The position numbers were made by a program, and so were the translations under genes. Below the pieces are notes generated by a model that had not been told where the DNA came from, searched no databases, and saw only the letters and a list, made by a program, of their open reading frames with translations. This document shows, piece by piece, positions 45,801-57,240 of a stretch of DNA of 64,000 nucleotides; positions within the stretch are counted from its first letter, which is position 1; every line of letters starts with the position of its first letter. Origin of the DNA: Rhinopithecus roxellana (lineage: Eukaryota > Chordata > Mammalia > Primates > Cercopithecidae); the NCBI RefSeq assembly GCF_007565055.1, contig NC_044556.1, forward strand, positions 137,429,808-137,493,807, written 5' to 3'.

Positions 45801-48289
45801 CTGCATCTATTTTTAATCAAATATTCTAAGAGAACCCAACACGTATGTTCCCAAATGAGGTCAAACAAGCAAATGCTCTGCTCTTCATCAAGAAGATGAA
45901 GGGATTTATCAGGTTGATTCATATGAATTACTATTTTCATAGATTAAAATATTCAAATATCACCAGTGTTACCTGTAGATAAGTTCAGTCTTGCCATTTA
46001 TTTCTTTAAACAGGATAAGACGGATTGTTTTAGAATGTCTGACAATACCAACATTTGAAGCTTGGATGAGTCTGTTCCTAATATGTCTACTTTTGTGTTT
46101 AATCTTGCTCATGGTGCCTTAGGTAAATGGTTTTTTTAAGTGTACTAATAATTGCCATTGGGAAGATGTTTGTAGAGATTCACTAAAGCACCAGATGAAA
46201 GTCCGATCTCAGGGAAGATTTATATTTTCCAGAAATCTGGGAGCACTGCAAGTTAGAAACCTCCTTAAAGCAAGTTCAGAGTTTGTGCTTCATTGACCCG
46301 CTGAGTTGTATCTTGGCAGCATATTCTTTTGTAGCGCATTCTAATGGAAGAGTTTATCAAGAAAAGGTTTTGTTTGTTTGTTTCCATATCCTTGGGTTAT
46401 GCATAGTTTTTCAGAGCCAAGTCAAATGTCTCTACCTGCAATGCACCATGGTTGTGGTAGTTGTGGATACCAGTTCTGGCTCATGTTTCTTCTGATAGTG
46501 TTAATTTTTGAAATTCATTTAATGTGGGGGTGACATCTTCTCTATGATTCCTCACCTAGAGTGGCTTAACGAGGCCAGAAACCAAAGCCCAAGTTTGTCA
46601 GATTGGTAGATTGGTACACTCAGGGCCAAAACAGTTCAGGTATATGATGTATACCTTGCTGCTTTGGATGTAGGTTTTCTCTCTCCTTATTTGGCTAGGC
46701 AGTATTCTGTTAACTTTTCAGCTCTTCTATGCTTTAATGTTAATGAAAAATATGTATTTATCTAGTATTTTAGTCATTTTCACCTAACCTAGCTCTTCAT
46801 ACCAGAAAAGCAACTGTCCTAACTTCAAAGCTGGAACTCATAACTGATTTGCCTTCCTGTTATGACAAATATTCTATTATTTTTCTTTAACATTGTCCCC
46901 CACCTGACAATTTCTAGACATACTTTTACTGATAAATCCACATGTTCTTCTTGCAAGGGTCAAAAAAGACAAAAATCTACAAGAAGTTAGCATGAATAAA
47001 GGCTTTCTCAAGCAATACTAGTTAAAACTTAATGTTCAAACTCTTTACAAGTTGTACAGAAACAGGGTTTCACACTTGAAAATTTAAGACTGTAATGTGT
47101 TCTAACCTTTCAGGACCTTGCATTCATTTTAAATCACAAGATGCAGGAATTTATTAGAGTTTGATGTGCAAGTGATGACGTGCTTAATATGTTATATGAG
47201 TGTGGTGTCCTCTAATGCTCCCTGGACCAACATAAAAACAAAAAGTTGCATCTCATTGGAGCTGTTGAAACACAAAAATTTTTAATAAATAAGAATTACA
47301 GTGTAATAAAACTCATCATTATATGAGGAATTGGGATAGCAGTAAATGTCTTTGGAAACTCATATTATTCTATTGCTCTTCCTGTTTCTATTCCATTCTA
47401 ACATTGTAATGAATTATTTAGATATTTCTTAGGGGGATTTTAAAATCTAAACTACTCCCATATCTCTTTTTTTCTATAACTATTCCAGGACTAAATTTTA
47501 AGATTATCTTTCTCTTTCAGAGGTAGAATACCTACCCATTCTACTTAGATTTTCCTTGTACAGAAATTTATAAACGCTGTTCTGATTCTGACCTTTCTTC
47601 CTTCTCTATTTACTCTATGTAGCAGATGCTGCTAGTGTCCTGCCCATAGCCATTGGCACTTAGGTAGCACCAATAAGAATAGAAATGGTATTTCTAAAGC
47701 TAGAATCTGTGATTATGTCTGAGGATGCTCTATGGTTCCATCAGTCAGACTGAAAGTGCCAAGGCATTTCTGCCACCCTGGAGTAGCACTTAACCAATGA
47801 CTACTGGGTATTGGTGAATAAGTACTCCTGCTGCCTTACTACTTTTTAGCCTGAATAACTGAAATTGGTGTTCTACATGGGCACCCAGATTTCACTGATG
47901 GAACTACTTTGTTATTTGGCTTCCATAGCCTCCTTTTCCTACTTTTATACTATTTTCCTGAGTTTTCTTGGGGTCACTTCCAAATAAACGATCTGTGTCT
48001 AAATCCTTGGATAAAGTCTGCCTCTGGGAGATTCTAAACAAAGACCTACCCACTGTCCCTCCTTCAAATCACATTAGCATGGTAAAGGTACTGATTACAG
48101 ACATGCATGATTTAGCGCTGCTGAATTTATCTTTAGCTTTACTGAATCATTAGAGAACTCACGAATATTTAAATTGACATCTCTTAAAAGAAAACCTAAT
48201 AAAAATAAGCTCGCTATCTGCTTGTCTAATTTATTTAAAATTGTAGGTTAGAGTAGCAGTAGCAGTAGCAACTGTTAGTAAAAAGATGG
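45801..48289. other. Unique stretch; possible LTR-like 3' end at 47.9 kb
   Basis: No gene found. CCAAATAAACGATCTGTGTC with an AATAAA at 47983-47988, then TGCCTCTGGGAGATTCTAAAC, resembles a recurrent 3' end of an old mammalian repeat (AAATAAAC...CTTGG...CTGCTTCTGGGGAACCCAAAC). I cannot name the family. The small frames (46283-46495, 47968-48153) have no motif. Confidence 0.4.
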
Positions 48290-48530
48290 TAACAGATAAT
48301 GTTTATTGCATTCTTAGAAAATATATGTTTCATATGTACAGACTCCTCACAACTCTCTCCTAAGTTGAAGCTATTTTTATTACCAGCAAGTTCAAGGAAA
48401 AAGCAAAGAGAGAATGAGAGGTTAAATAACTTGCCTTAGGTTAGAGTCTGTAAGTGTTAGAGATGGGCTTACAACTCAGTTGATCTGTCTGAGAGGCTGC
48501 AGTCCCAAACACCATGCTCTGAATGATTAA
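48290..48530 (-). mobile_element. MIR SINE, antisense
   Basis: AATGTTTATTGCATTCTTAG, TGTACAGACTCCTCACAACTC, GAGAGGTTAAATAACTTGCC, TTAGGTTAGAGTCTGTAAGTG and CAAACACCATGCTCTGAATG are the reversed MIR in order. Nearly full length. Confidence 0.8.
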
Positions 48531-49329
48531 AGCAGTTTTATTTCCGGGTGGAAGCTAAAGGTAAACCATACATGCTTCTACCAATATCCTTTAAATATAC
48601 TGTTCAATACTAGTGAGTCTGAGAACACATCATTGTTTTCATAGGCAATCCGGGTGAGAAATAAACAATGTTAATGATGAATCAAATCTTTCTTTTATTT
48701 GTTTGCAAAGCCATAAAGTCCCGGGAAACTGAAGTTAGGATTCTCAGGCTCTAGATGTAAGATTAATAGTCTCTTTTTTGAGATTAAGATTTTACCTAGG
48801 AAATGTTCTCTCCAAGTCTCTGATTTGATTTGATTAATCTGTATACACGGGATTATTTAATTATCTTCTAAAAATTGCATATGCAACTTTTGGCCTCTCC
48901 TTCTTATCCAAAGTTGAAATGATCCTCAAGCATTCATGACTGCTTTCTGTTTAGTAGCATCAATCATATAACTGTATTCATGTTTTGGAGCTTATGGACA
49001 TTGTATTAGTCTTTAGAAATATATTAGCTCTAAGATCACAGATTTTTAAAGCAAACATGTGCATTACATTTTATCTGTTAACCTTCATATGTATATGTGA
49101 CTCTTCTATATGATATAGCATCATTTATGAGAAAATTATCTTTAAACATAATGAAGTCACTAAATGTAATCTACTAGTTGTTACACAAGTAAGCTCCAAA
49201 ATTAAGAGATGACTTACCAGAATAGAAAAGAAGTTACCATTTTAGATGATGTACACAACGACAAAGAACAGAAAATAACATTTAAATGGAAGTTAGAATC
49301 CATGAATTTTTGCCTGGTCAAGAAATATT
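48531..49329. other. Unique sequence
   Basis: AT-rich with no recognised feature. Confidence 0.4.
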
Positions 49330-49870
49330 GCAAAGGAGTGAAAGGTCATATTTTGATGTGGTCTTGAGGGTCAGTGTAAGAACTTTTTTATTTCAACAAG
49401 ATGGGGAGCCACTGGAAAAATATCAGCAAATGTATGAAATCATTTCACTTGCTTTTTAGTAGAATGACTGTGGGTCTTAGGTTGGTAGTAGACTTACAAA
49501 GGACCAAGGATAGAGGCAGAAAATGAGTTGGAAGACTACAGTAATCCACATGAGAAAGAAGGTGCTTTAGATCAGGGTAACAGCAACAGAGGGAAGGGAG
49601 TATGTAGATTTCTGGACATATTTTGTAATTAGATCTCACAGAACTTGCTGAAAGTGGGTATGGAGTCAAGGATGACATGGAGGTTTGGGGCCTGAGAAAA
49701 CTGGGAAGGTGAAGCTACCCAAAACTAGAGGTGAGAATAGAAATAAGAGAAGAGAGATGAAGGTTCTAGAGAAAAGTTGATTTGGGTTTTGATAGAGGTG
49801 CTCTGTTTCTTTTTGCTATGTTGAATTTGAGATGCTATCTGTAGAACATGGAGAAAATCTGGGAAACTAT
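49330..49870 (-). mobile_element. L2 internal/3' fragment, antisense
   Basis: GATGGGGAGCCACTGGAAAA, GTTGGAAGACTACAGTAATCCAC, TTTAGATCAGGGTAACAGCAAC, GAGTCAAGGATGACATGGAGG, TTTGGGGCCTGAGAAAACTGG and TGTTGAATTTGAGATGCTATC match reversed L2 in the expected order. The minus-strand frame 49445-49678 is a remnant, not a gene. Confidence 0.75.
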
Positions 49871-50295
49871 CCTTAAAAACACTCATGAACTTACTCTTGC
49901 AGACTGTAGGATGCTGCTGACAGTGTTTTCCTAAAACTCAAGTTCTTATCTCTTGTGTCAAAGATGTTTGAATGGGAAGTCCTTAGTTGTCCTGTAGACT
50001 ATTTTATGAGATTTTTAAAAAATGAAGATGAGTTAATTAAATGTGAAAAATCCCTAAGTCTCATTCTATATAATGTAATCCATTTTCCATAGGCTTCTTT
50101 GACAACAACAGCAGCAACTGCATAGTTATCCTTATTTGAATTCCCTTGGCTGACATTTATTCTACATCCATCACTTGATCTAAAATCAATTCTCATGTCT
50201 CTAGTCACCTGCTCAGAGATGTTATTCATTAATTTTTAACAGGTAAAATCTAACTTGTTCTCATTACAAATGGATAAGCATAGGCTTACACTGCT

Positions 50296-50330
<35 letters not shown>

Positions 50331-50860
50331 CTGTCTTTCTTTTCTCTCATAAAGAGCCAGGCTGGCATGTTTAAAAAGAAAATGAGCCAAATGAAACTTA
50401 AGCTTCACATTTTGGCATGCTTAAAACCCAGCATGTAAATATGGCCCCTGAGAGAAGCAAAGACAAGCTTACAAACAGATGTTTTCACAAGTAAACCATT
50501 GATTTTTAACCTTGAAGAGATAATAAAGCAATGTCAGCTTCTCTTTATCAGCAAGAGACGGAAGTCATCTATCACCCCCAGTTTATGATGCTTATAAATG
50601 AATGGTGATGGCAATGTCAGCATGACACCTTTGATACTGTAAACCCTTAGATCTGTTTGAGGTTGGGATCTTATACTGAGAGACCTAACTAGAAGCTGTG
50701 TATTTATAGAGCTCTCCTGCAGCTGCGGATACTAATACATTTTTCTACATATCTTCAAACCCTTTCAGAATGACATTGGCCAGAGCAGCTCCGCTAGCTT
50801 TCAAATTACAGTATCATTTGAAAACTTTTCCAGAAGTACTTAAAATGGTATACATTTTAG
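49871..50860. other. Unique block, candidate regulatory element, poly-T
   Basis: No gene found. A run of 33 T at 50298-50330 has no Alu or L1 body attached. The sequence at 50340-50720 is of mixed composition and repeat-free. The 76-codon minus frame at 49999-50229 has no domain. Confidence 0.4.
50298..50330. repeat. Poly-T run, 33 bases
   Basis: A pure T run between CTGCTGG and CTGTCTTTC. Likely length-polymorphic. Confidence 0.9.
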
Positions 50861-51285
50861 GGTAGGTTTTTTTTTTTTTTTTTTTTGCAAAAATATTTTA
50901 TTTAAAAATTATCAGAAAGTACTAATAGACAAACAAAAAAATAATAAAGTGAAAGCATATTTAATCTCACATCCAGAGAGAAGCTATCATCCATTCATTG
51001 GTCATATTCTTCTAGGCTGAGATCTTAGTTTGTGTTTGTGTCTTTGCAAAATATTTATTCAGCATAGAGTTTTAAAAATCGTCATTTAAAATTCTATTGT
51101 TTGTGTCTTTCAGTATAAACAAATATTTTATAAGTTCATTGTTTTGTGGTTGCATAGAATTCCATTGTATGGGTAAACTATAATTTACTTAACCAGATTT
51201 GTTCTTGGACAATTTGATTTATTCTAGTTTTTATCTGTTATGATGTGCATTCTTGATAATTATTCTGGAGGTTTATTTCTTTTTT
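50861..51285 (-). mobile_element. Old L1M fragment, antisense (copy 1)
   Basis: A T-run at 50865-50886, then AT-rich text, then GTTGCATAGAATTCCATTGTATGGG and AATTTACTTAACCAG, which are reversed ORF2-end phrases. The left half is too diverged to assign firmly. Confidence 0.5.
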
Positions 51286-51652
51286 CTAAATTCTATTAAA
51301 GTATAAATATACACATAGAAAAGTGCATATTATTACGTGTGTACAGCTCAAAGAATTTCTAGCAATAAACACAGCTGTATAACTAGTTTACTATTTTTTT
51401 AAAGGTACTATCCCAAATCCAAGAGACTTCTTGTACCCTTTCCCAGGGGTTACCCGCCCTTCACAGGAACCATTATCTTGACATTTGACATCATATGTAG
51501 GTCTTGCTAGCTTTTGAACTTTTTAAAATGAATAAAATGAATTGTACTTTGTGTTTTCTTTTATGTCTGGCACCTTTCTCTTAACGTTATGTCTGTTATT
51601 CATCCATGTTTTTGTGCGTAGGTGTATCTGTTTATTCTCATTAGTGTGTAAC
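51286..51652 (-). mobile_element. Old L1M 3' UTR, antisense (copy 2, left of hAT)
   Basis: TAAAGTATAAATATACACATAG, ACAGCTCAAAGAATTTCTAGC, CATTATCTTGACATTTGACATC, TTTATGTCTGGCACCTTTCTC and TTATTCATCCATGTTTTTGTGC follow the reversed L1M 3' UTR. It lies to the right of another L1 ORF2 end, so it is a separate copy. Confidence 0.65.
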
Positions 51653-51873
51653 AGGGGTCAGTGGATATCTTCTTTAAAGAGACAGATATAAAGTATTTTA
51701 GGCTTTGCAGGACACATACTGATGTCTGTCATATTCTTCTGTGGGTGTGTGCCTTTATGTGTGTCTGTGTGTTTTACAGTACTTCAAAAATGTAATAGTT
51801 ATCCTTAGCGTGCAAGTCATAGAAAACCAGGGCCATAGAACTGGCCCATAGGTCAGAGTTGCCAACCACTGCT
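51653..51873 (+). mobile_element. hAT-Charlie element (MER20-like) in L1M
   Basis: Left end CAGGGGTCAGTGGATATC, TATTTTAGGCTTTGCAGGAC, a middle with GTGTTTTACAGTACTTC, AATGTAATAGTTATCCTTAGC, and right end GGCCCATAGGTCAGAGTTGCC followed by AACCACTG. The ends are inverted relatives. Same family and direction as the copy at 30795. Inserted at the CTGAGTGGTATTCAATTG site of the L1M. Confidence 0.7.
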
Positions 51874-52289
51874 GAGTGGTATTCAATTGTATTAATTTAC
51901 CACAGTTGATTTATCTGTTCTAATGTGGATGGACATGTGTTTCCAATTTTTGCTTATTGAGAGTAGTACAACTATAAGCAGTCTTATACCTGCTTCTGGT
52001 GAGCTCACATGTCCACTATTTAGGGGGAACCATATAAGAATAGAATTGCTAGTCATAAGCAATATGCATGTTCTACTTTAGTGCATATTGCCAAATGCTT
52101 TCCAAAGCATTATACCAAGTCACACTCCTACACTCAGTGCTTTATTGTTCCGATTATTCCACATCATTGCTAACAATTGGGATTATGTGTCATTTTATTT
52201 TAAAATTTTATCCGATCTGATATGTGTGCAGTGGTATCATGTGCAGTCTTACTATTTATTTTCATAATGACTTAGGAAGTTGGGCCCCC
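51874..52289 (-). mobile_element. L1M ORF2 end, antisense (copy 2, middle)
   Basis: CTGAGTGGTATTCAATTGTA, TTGATTTATCTGTTCTAATG, GGAATTGCT-like AGAATTGCTAGTCATAAGC, GTGCATATTGCCAAATGC and CCACATCATTGCTAACAATTGG are reversed L1M. Continues past the Alu at 52637. Confidence 0.65.
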
Positions 52290-52325
52290 TTTCTTTCTTT
52301 TTCTTTTTCTTTTTTCTTTTTTCTT

Positions 52326-52361
<36 letters not shown>

Positions 52362-52636
52362 AGATAGTCTCGCTCTGTCACAGGCTGGAGGGCAGTGATA
52401 CGATCTCAGCTCACTGTAACCTCTGTCTCCCAGGTTCAGGTGATTCTCCTGCCTTAGTCTCCCAAGTAGCTGGACTACAGGCACCTGCCACCACATCTGG
52501 ATAATTTTGTATTTTTGGTAGAGACGGGGTTTCACCATGTTGGCCAGGCTGGTCTCGAACTTCTGATCTCATGTGATCCGCCTGCCTGTGCCTCCTAAAG
52601 TTCTGGGATTACAGGCTTGAGCCACCGTGCTTGGCC
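52290..52636 (-). mobile_element. AluS, full length, with long T-rich tail
   Basis: A CTTT-rich, then pure-T tail of about 75 bp, GAGATAGTCTCGCTCTGTC, both arms, and GAGCCACCGTGCTTGGCC. TTGGCCAGGCTGGTCTCGAAC indicates AluS. The opposing frames at 52272-52538 and 52280-52504 are Alu and tail artefacts. Confidence 0.93.
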
Positions 52637-53225
52637 CTTGAGCCCTATTTCTTATATCAATTTGTCGTTTTAGTTTCCTTTGTTAAAGAGACCCTATAGA
52701 AGGTTTTTGATAATTTTGCATTGACTTGCATGACTTTTTCTAAATTGGAAGGAGTCACTTTTATATTCTGGATTTATTGGATCTATGTGTTGCAACTATT
52801 TTCTCCTGCTCTGTGGCTTGTGTTTCTCTTCCTGGTGTCTGTGAATAAACAGATTTTTAAAGTTAAAAATGTGATCTTATAATGAATGATTTTATTTGGA
52901 GTTAGCACCTTTTGTATCTTCATAATCCTGAAGTTGCCTATCTTTCTTTCCGAAAGGCTTTATCATTTTACCATTCACATTTATATATTATTCATTTGGA
53001 AAATTTTTTTATACATGGTGCAAGGTAGGAATCAAGATAACTTTTTGCTTCATATATTTATGTGACTGGCCCAGACCCACAACTATTTAGCAAAAAGACC
53101 ATCTTATCGTCCTCTGTACATTAGTGTCACCTTAGTTATAATTCATGGAACCTCATATATGTGGGTCACTTGTTGGATTCTCTATTCTATTGGTCTATTT
53201 GTCAGGATTAATTTTAATTGGCATT
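52637..53225 (-). mobile_element. L1M ORF2, antisense (copy 2, right)
   Basis: TCTGGATTTATTGGATCTATG, ATACATGGTGCAAGGTAGGAATC, GGATTCTCTATTCTATTGGTCTATTTGTC are reversed ORF2 phrases in order. It is very diverged. Confidence 0.65.
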
Positions 53226-53509
53226 TTTTAAAAATTCCAAACCCATTAAATAAATAAGTACTTTCAATTTTATTTTGTTAACCTTTAAAATGTAGGGTTA
53301 ATAGATTTTCTCACCTTATAGCCTGCCATCCTAGAAGTGCTTATATACAGGACAAGATATTTACAGAGTTTTACAAAATTCAAAAAATGTGTAAGTTTCA
53401 TTTGAATCCTTAATCAACAGGTAGAAAACTAGATGACACTGAGATATTAAGAAGATAGAAAAAAAATAAGAAGGGGGCATAATTATTTTGAGGACAGCAT
53501 TAGATTGAT
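53226..53509. other. Unique sequence
   Basis: AT-rich, no feature recognised. Confidence 0.4.
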
Positions 53510-53800
53510 TTTTCAGGTCAAGTTTAACTCTACTTCTTAAATGACAACTCTCTAGCAAGGCCTTCCCTGACTTAGTCATTTGCTGTCACATTACCCTGTT
53601 TATCTGATTATAATTTGTCACTACTGGTATTTTTGGTTGATTTATTAATTTCTTTTCTGCCTTTTCCATTCTAATCTAAAACATAAACGTCCCGAAGCAG
53701 AATCCCAGTATAACTTCTTCAGTACTTTTCCTGCCAGTGCTTAGAAGGATGCCTTTTTATTGTAGGTGCTCAAAAAATATTTGTTGAATAAGTGAACCTG
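53510..53800 (+). mobile_element. L2 3' UTR, sense
   Basis: TTAAATGACAACTCTCTAGC, AAGGCCTTCCCTGACTTAGTC, ATTACCCTGTTTATCTGATT, TCCCGAAGCAGAATCCC, AGTGCTTAGAAGGATGCC and GTGCTCAAAAAATATTTGTTG then AATAAGTGAA match the L2 3' end closely, ending at its natural terminus. Confidence 0.88.
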
Positions 53801-53869
53801 AGACCATCAACAAACATTATTTTAAAATCACTAGAAAAGGTAAGTAAAATCACCTATTCTTAGGCTTGC

Positions 53870-54084
<215 letters not shown>

Positions 54085-54366
54085 CGAGACAGAGTCTCAC
54101 TCTGTCGCCCAGGCAGGCTGAAGTGCAGTGGCGTGATCTGGGCTCACTGCACCTGCTGGCTCAAAGGCTCAAGTTATTCCGTCTTGGCCTCCCAAGCAGT
54201 AAGGACTACAGGCGCTCGTCACCATGTCCAGCTAATTTATGTATTTTTTGTAGAGATGAGGTTTCACTATGTTGGCCAGACTGGTCTCGAACTCCTAGCC
54301 TCAAGTGATCTGCCCACCTTGGCCTCCCAAATGCTGATTAGAGACATGAGTCACTGTGCCTGGCCC
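54085..54366 (-). mobile_element. AluJ-like, full length, antisense
   Basis: GAGACAGAGTCTCACTCTGTCG, GCAGTGGCGTGATCTGGGC, GTATTTTTTGTAGAGATGAGG, TTGGCCAGACTGGTCTCGAAC and GAGTCACTGTGCCTGGCC. The left arm is diverged (GGCTCAAAGGCTCAAG). The tail has become the tract at 53870. Confidence 0.92.
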
Positions 54367-54791
54367 TTTAGGCTATCCTTCACAGGCAGATGTCTTACCA
54401 AGATAGAGAGCTTTTTGAAGATAATTAAAAAATTAGATTCTGCCTTTGCATGTAATGACACAAACAAGAACTCATTACACCATTAAATGATTATTTTTCA
54501 AAATATATTTGTAAAATACAAGCAGATTTAGCATTTTTGTTTACTAAAAAGAATACATTTCTTTCATGACAGCAACATAATCAATGTTCAATATTTGAAC
54601 TTTGCTTTTCTCTATGCATTAGTATAAAGTTATCCCTTAGATATGACATAAGTCCAATGATTCTCAAAAAGGAGAGGAAATATGGGTTTAGGGGAGTTTG
54701 AGTGTTCACTGAAGTGGATTTAGAAGTAGGGAAGAATAATCTAATTGAAGATATATAAAATAGAGATGGCAATTTGAATTGTGTGGTTTTT
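54367..54791. other. Unique sequence
   Basis: No gene found. The 89-codon minus frame 54581-54850 has no motif. Confidence 0.4.
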
Positions 54792-55630
54792 CTAACTTTT
54801 AAGTTTACGGATACATCTGCAGGTTTGTTATACAGGTAAACTTGTGTCATGGGAGTTCGTTGTATAGATTATTTTTTCACCCAGGTGTTAAGCCTAGTAG
54901 TAACAATTAGTCATTTTTCCAGATCCTCTCCCTCTTCTCATCCTTTATCCTCTGATAAGCCCTAGTGTCTGTTGTTCTCCTGTATGTATCCATACACATT
55001 CACATTACTTAGGTCCCACTTATAAGTGAGAATATGTGGTATTTGGTTGTCTGTTCCTGCCTTACTTTGCTAAGAATAATGGCTTCCACCTCCATCCATG
55101 ATCCTACAAAGGACATGATCTCATTCTTTTTTATGGCTGCATGGTATTCCATCATACATATGCACCAAATATCTGTTGATGGGCATTTACGTTAATTCCA
55201 TGTCATTGCTATTGTGAGTAGTGGTGCAATGAACATATGCATGCCTGTGTCTTTATGATAGAATGATTCGTATTCCTTTGGGTATATACCCAGTACTGGG
55301 ATTGCTGGGTCAAATGGTATTTTTTTTTTTTTTTAGGTCTTAGAGGAATCACTACACTGTTTTCCACAATGGTTGAACTAATTTACATTCCCACCAACAG
55401 TGTTTAAGCATTCATTTTTCTCCACGACCTTGCCAATATCTGTTATTTTTAACTTTTTAATTATAGCTCTTCTGACTGGTGTGAAATGGTATCTCATTGT
55501 GATTTTGATTTGCAATTATCTAATGATCAGTGATGTTGAAATTGTTTTAATATGTTTGTTGACTGCATGTGTGTCTTCTTTTAAAAGGTGTCTGTTCATA
55601 TCCTTTGCCCACTTTTTAATGGGGTTGTTT
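54792..55630 (-). mobile_element. 3' part of a twin-primed L1 (minus strand)
   Basis: From the L1 3' end (ACTTTTAAGTTTACGGATAC, TGCAGGTTTGTTATACAGG) through CCCACTTATAAGTGAGAATATG, GGGTATATACCCAGTACTGGG and CTGTTCATATCCTTTGCCC to GGGGTTGTTT at 55630. A T run of 15 at 55321 is internal. L1PB/L1MA-like. Confidence 0.93.
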
Positions 55631-56843
55631 GAAAATTGGCGCAATATTAGGATTCCTTCTCTCACCACTCCTATTCAACATAGTACTGGAAATCCTGACC
55701 AGAACAATAAGGGAAGAGAAGGAAATAAAGGGCAACCAGATGGGAAGAGAGGAAGTCAAACTATCCCTGTTTGCAGATGGCATGATCCTATATTTAGAAA
55801 ACCTGATAGTCTTGGCCCAAAAGCTCCTGAAGCTGATAAACAACTTCAACACAGTCTCAGGATACAAAGTCAATGTGCAAAAATTCCTCACATTTTTATA
55901 CACCGACAACAGTCAAGCTGAGAGCCAAGTCAGGAACACAATCCCATTCATAATTGACATAAAAAGAATAAAACATCTAGATACAGCTAACCAGCAAGGT
56001 GAAAGATCTCTACAAGAAGAACTATAAAACACTGCTCAAAGAAATTGGAGAGGACACAGACAAATGGAAAACATTTCATGCTCAGGGATAGACAGAATCA
56101 ATATTATTAAAATGGCCATACCATCCAAAGCAATTTATAGATTCAATAGTATTCCTATCAAACTATCAATGACATTTTTCACAGAACTAGGAATAGCTAT
56201 TTTAAAATTCATATGGAACCAAAACAGAGCCCAAATAGGCAAGGCAATCCTAAGCAAAAAGAACACAGCTGAAGGCATCACACTACCCAACTTTATGCTA
56301 CAGGGCTACAGTAACCAAACAGCGTGGTGCTGATACAAAGGCAGACACATAAACCAATGGAACAGAATAGAGGGCCCAGAAATAAGAATGCACACCTACA
56401 ACTATCTGATCTTTGACAAACTTGACAAAAACAAGCAATATGAAAAGAACTACTTATTCAATAAATGATGCTGGGATAACTGACTAGCCATATGCAGAAG
56501 ACTGAAACTGGACTCTTTCCTCATATCATGTACAAAAATCAATCCTATATGTATTAAACACTTACATGTAAAACCCAAAACTATAAAAACCCTGGAAGAC
56601 CACCTAGGCAATACCATCCTGGGCATAGAAACGGGCAAAGATTTCATGATGAAGACGCTAAAAGCAATTGCAACAAAATCAAAAATTGACAAATGGGGTC
56701 TAATTAAACTAAAGAGCTTCTGTACAGCAAAAGAAACTATCAACAGTTTAAGTAGATAACTTAGAGAAGTGGGGGAAATTTTGTGAACTATGCATCTGAC
56801 AAAGGTCTACTATCCAGAACCTACAAGGAACTTACACAAATTT
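55631..56843 (+). mobile_element. Inverted 5' part of the twin-primed L1
   Basis: Sense ORF2: CACTCCTATTCAACATAGTAC, GAGGAAGTCAAACTATCCCTG, ATGGCCATACCATCCAAAGC, CATATGGAACCAAAACAGAGC and ATGCATCTGACAAAGGTCTAC to CTACAAGGAACTTACACAAAT. The frame 55629-56027 spans the reverse-transcriptase motif, but its usual FADD reads FADG. Several stops and shifts follow, so it is inactive. It ends about 20 L1 bases from where the minus part begins. Confidence 0.92.
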
Positions 56844-57117
56844 ACACTTTTAATTTATATGAGATTATTATAGTCAATCAAAGGGCATTCTATAAAATTT
56901 AGTTTAAATTAAATAATTTGAAGCATTATATTAACATAAACCAAATGCTTCTAGCCTCAACAGATTGTCAAAATACCACTAGTTCACAGACCTACACCTG
57001 CTTACAAAGAACAAAGTGGCATGATCAGATTTTTTTTCAAACTGATGAAAATGTTTTGTCAATATGAAAAGCTGAAGAACTGTCAAGCTGCTGTATGTCA
57101 TAGATGGGTGATCATAA
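56844..57117. other. Unique sequence
   Basis: No feature recognised. Confidence 0.4.
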
Positions 57118-57240
57118 ATGAGTAGCCTGTCTTGGTTGCCTGGGACAGTCATAATTTATACTATTGTCCTAGTGTCATGGTTAATTGAACCCTCTTTCAT
57201 TGTCAACATTGCTCCAGTTTGCTAAATTACATCTCACCCC
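57118..57240. mobile_element. Possible DNA-transposon MITE, family not named
   Basis: GTAGCCTGTCTTGGTTGCCTG, GGACAGTCATAATTTATACTATTG, TCATGGTTAATTGAACCCTC and TCCAGTTTGCTAAATTACATC match a recurrent human element with the phrases CCTGGTTGCCTGGGAC, CAGTTTATACC and AATAAATTATATGG. I do not recall its name with confidence. Confidence 0.4.

Noticed and set aside
55400..55921. 173-codon open frame across the L1 inversion junction
   Set aside because: It runs from antisense L1 into sense L1 in the wrong frame; the L1 structure explains it fully.
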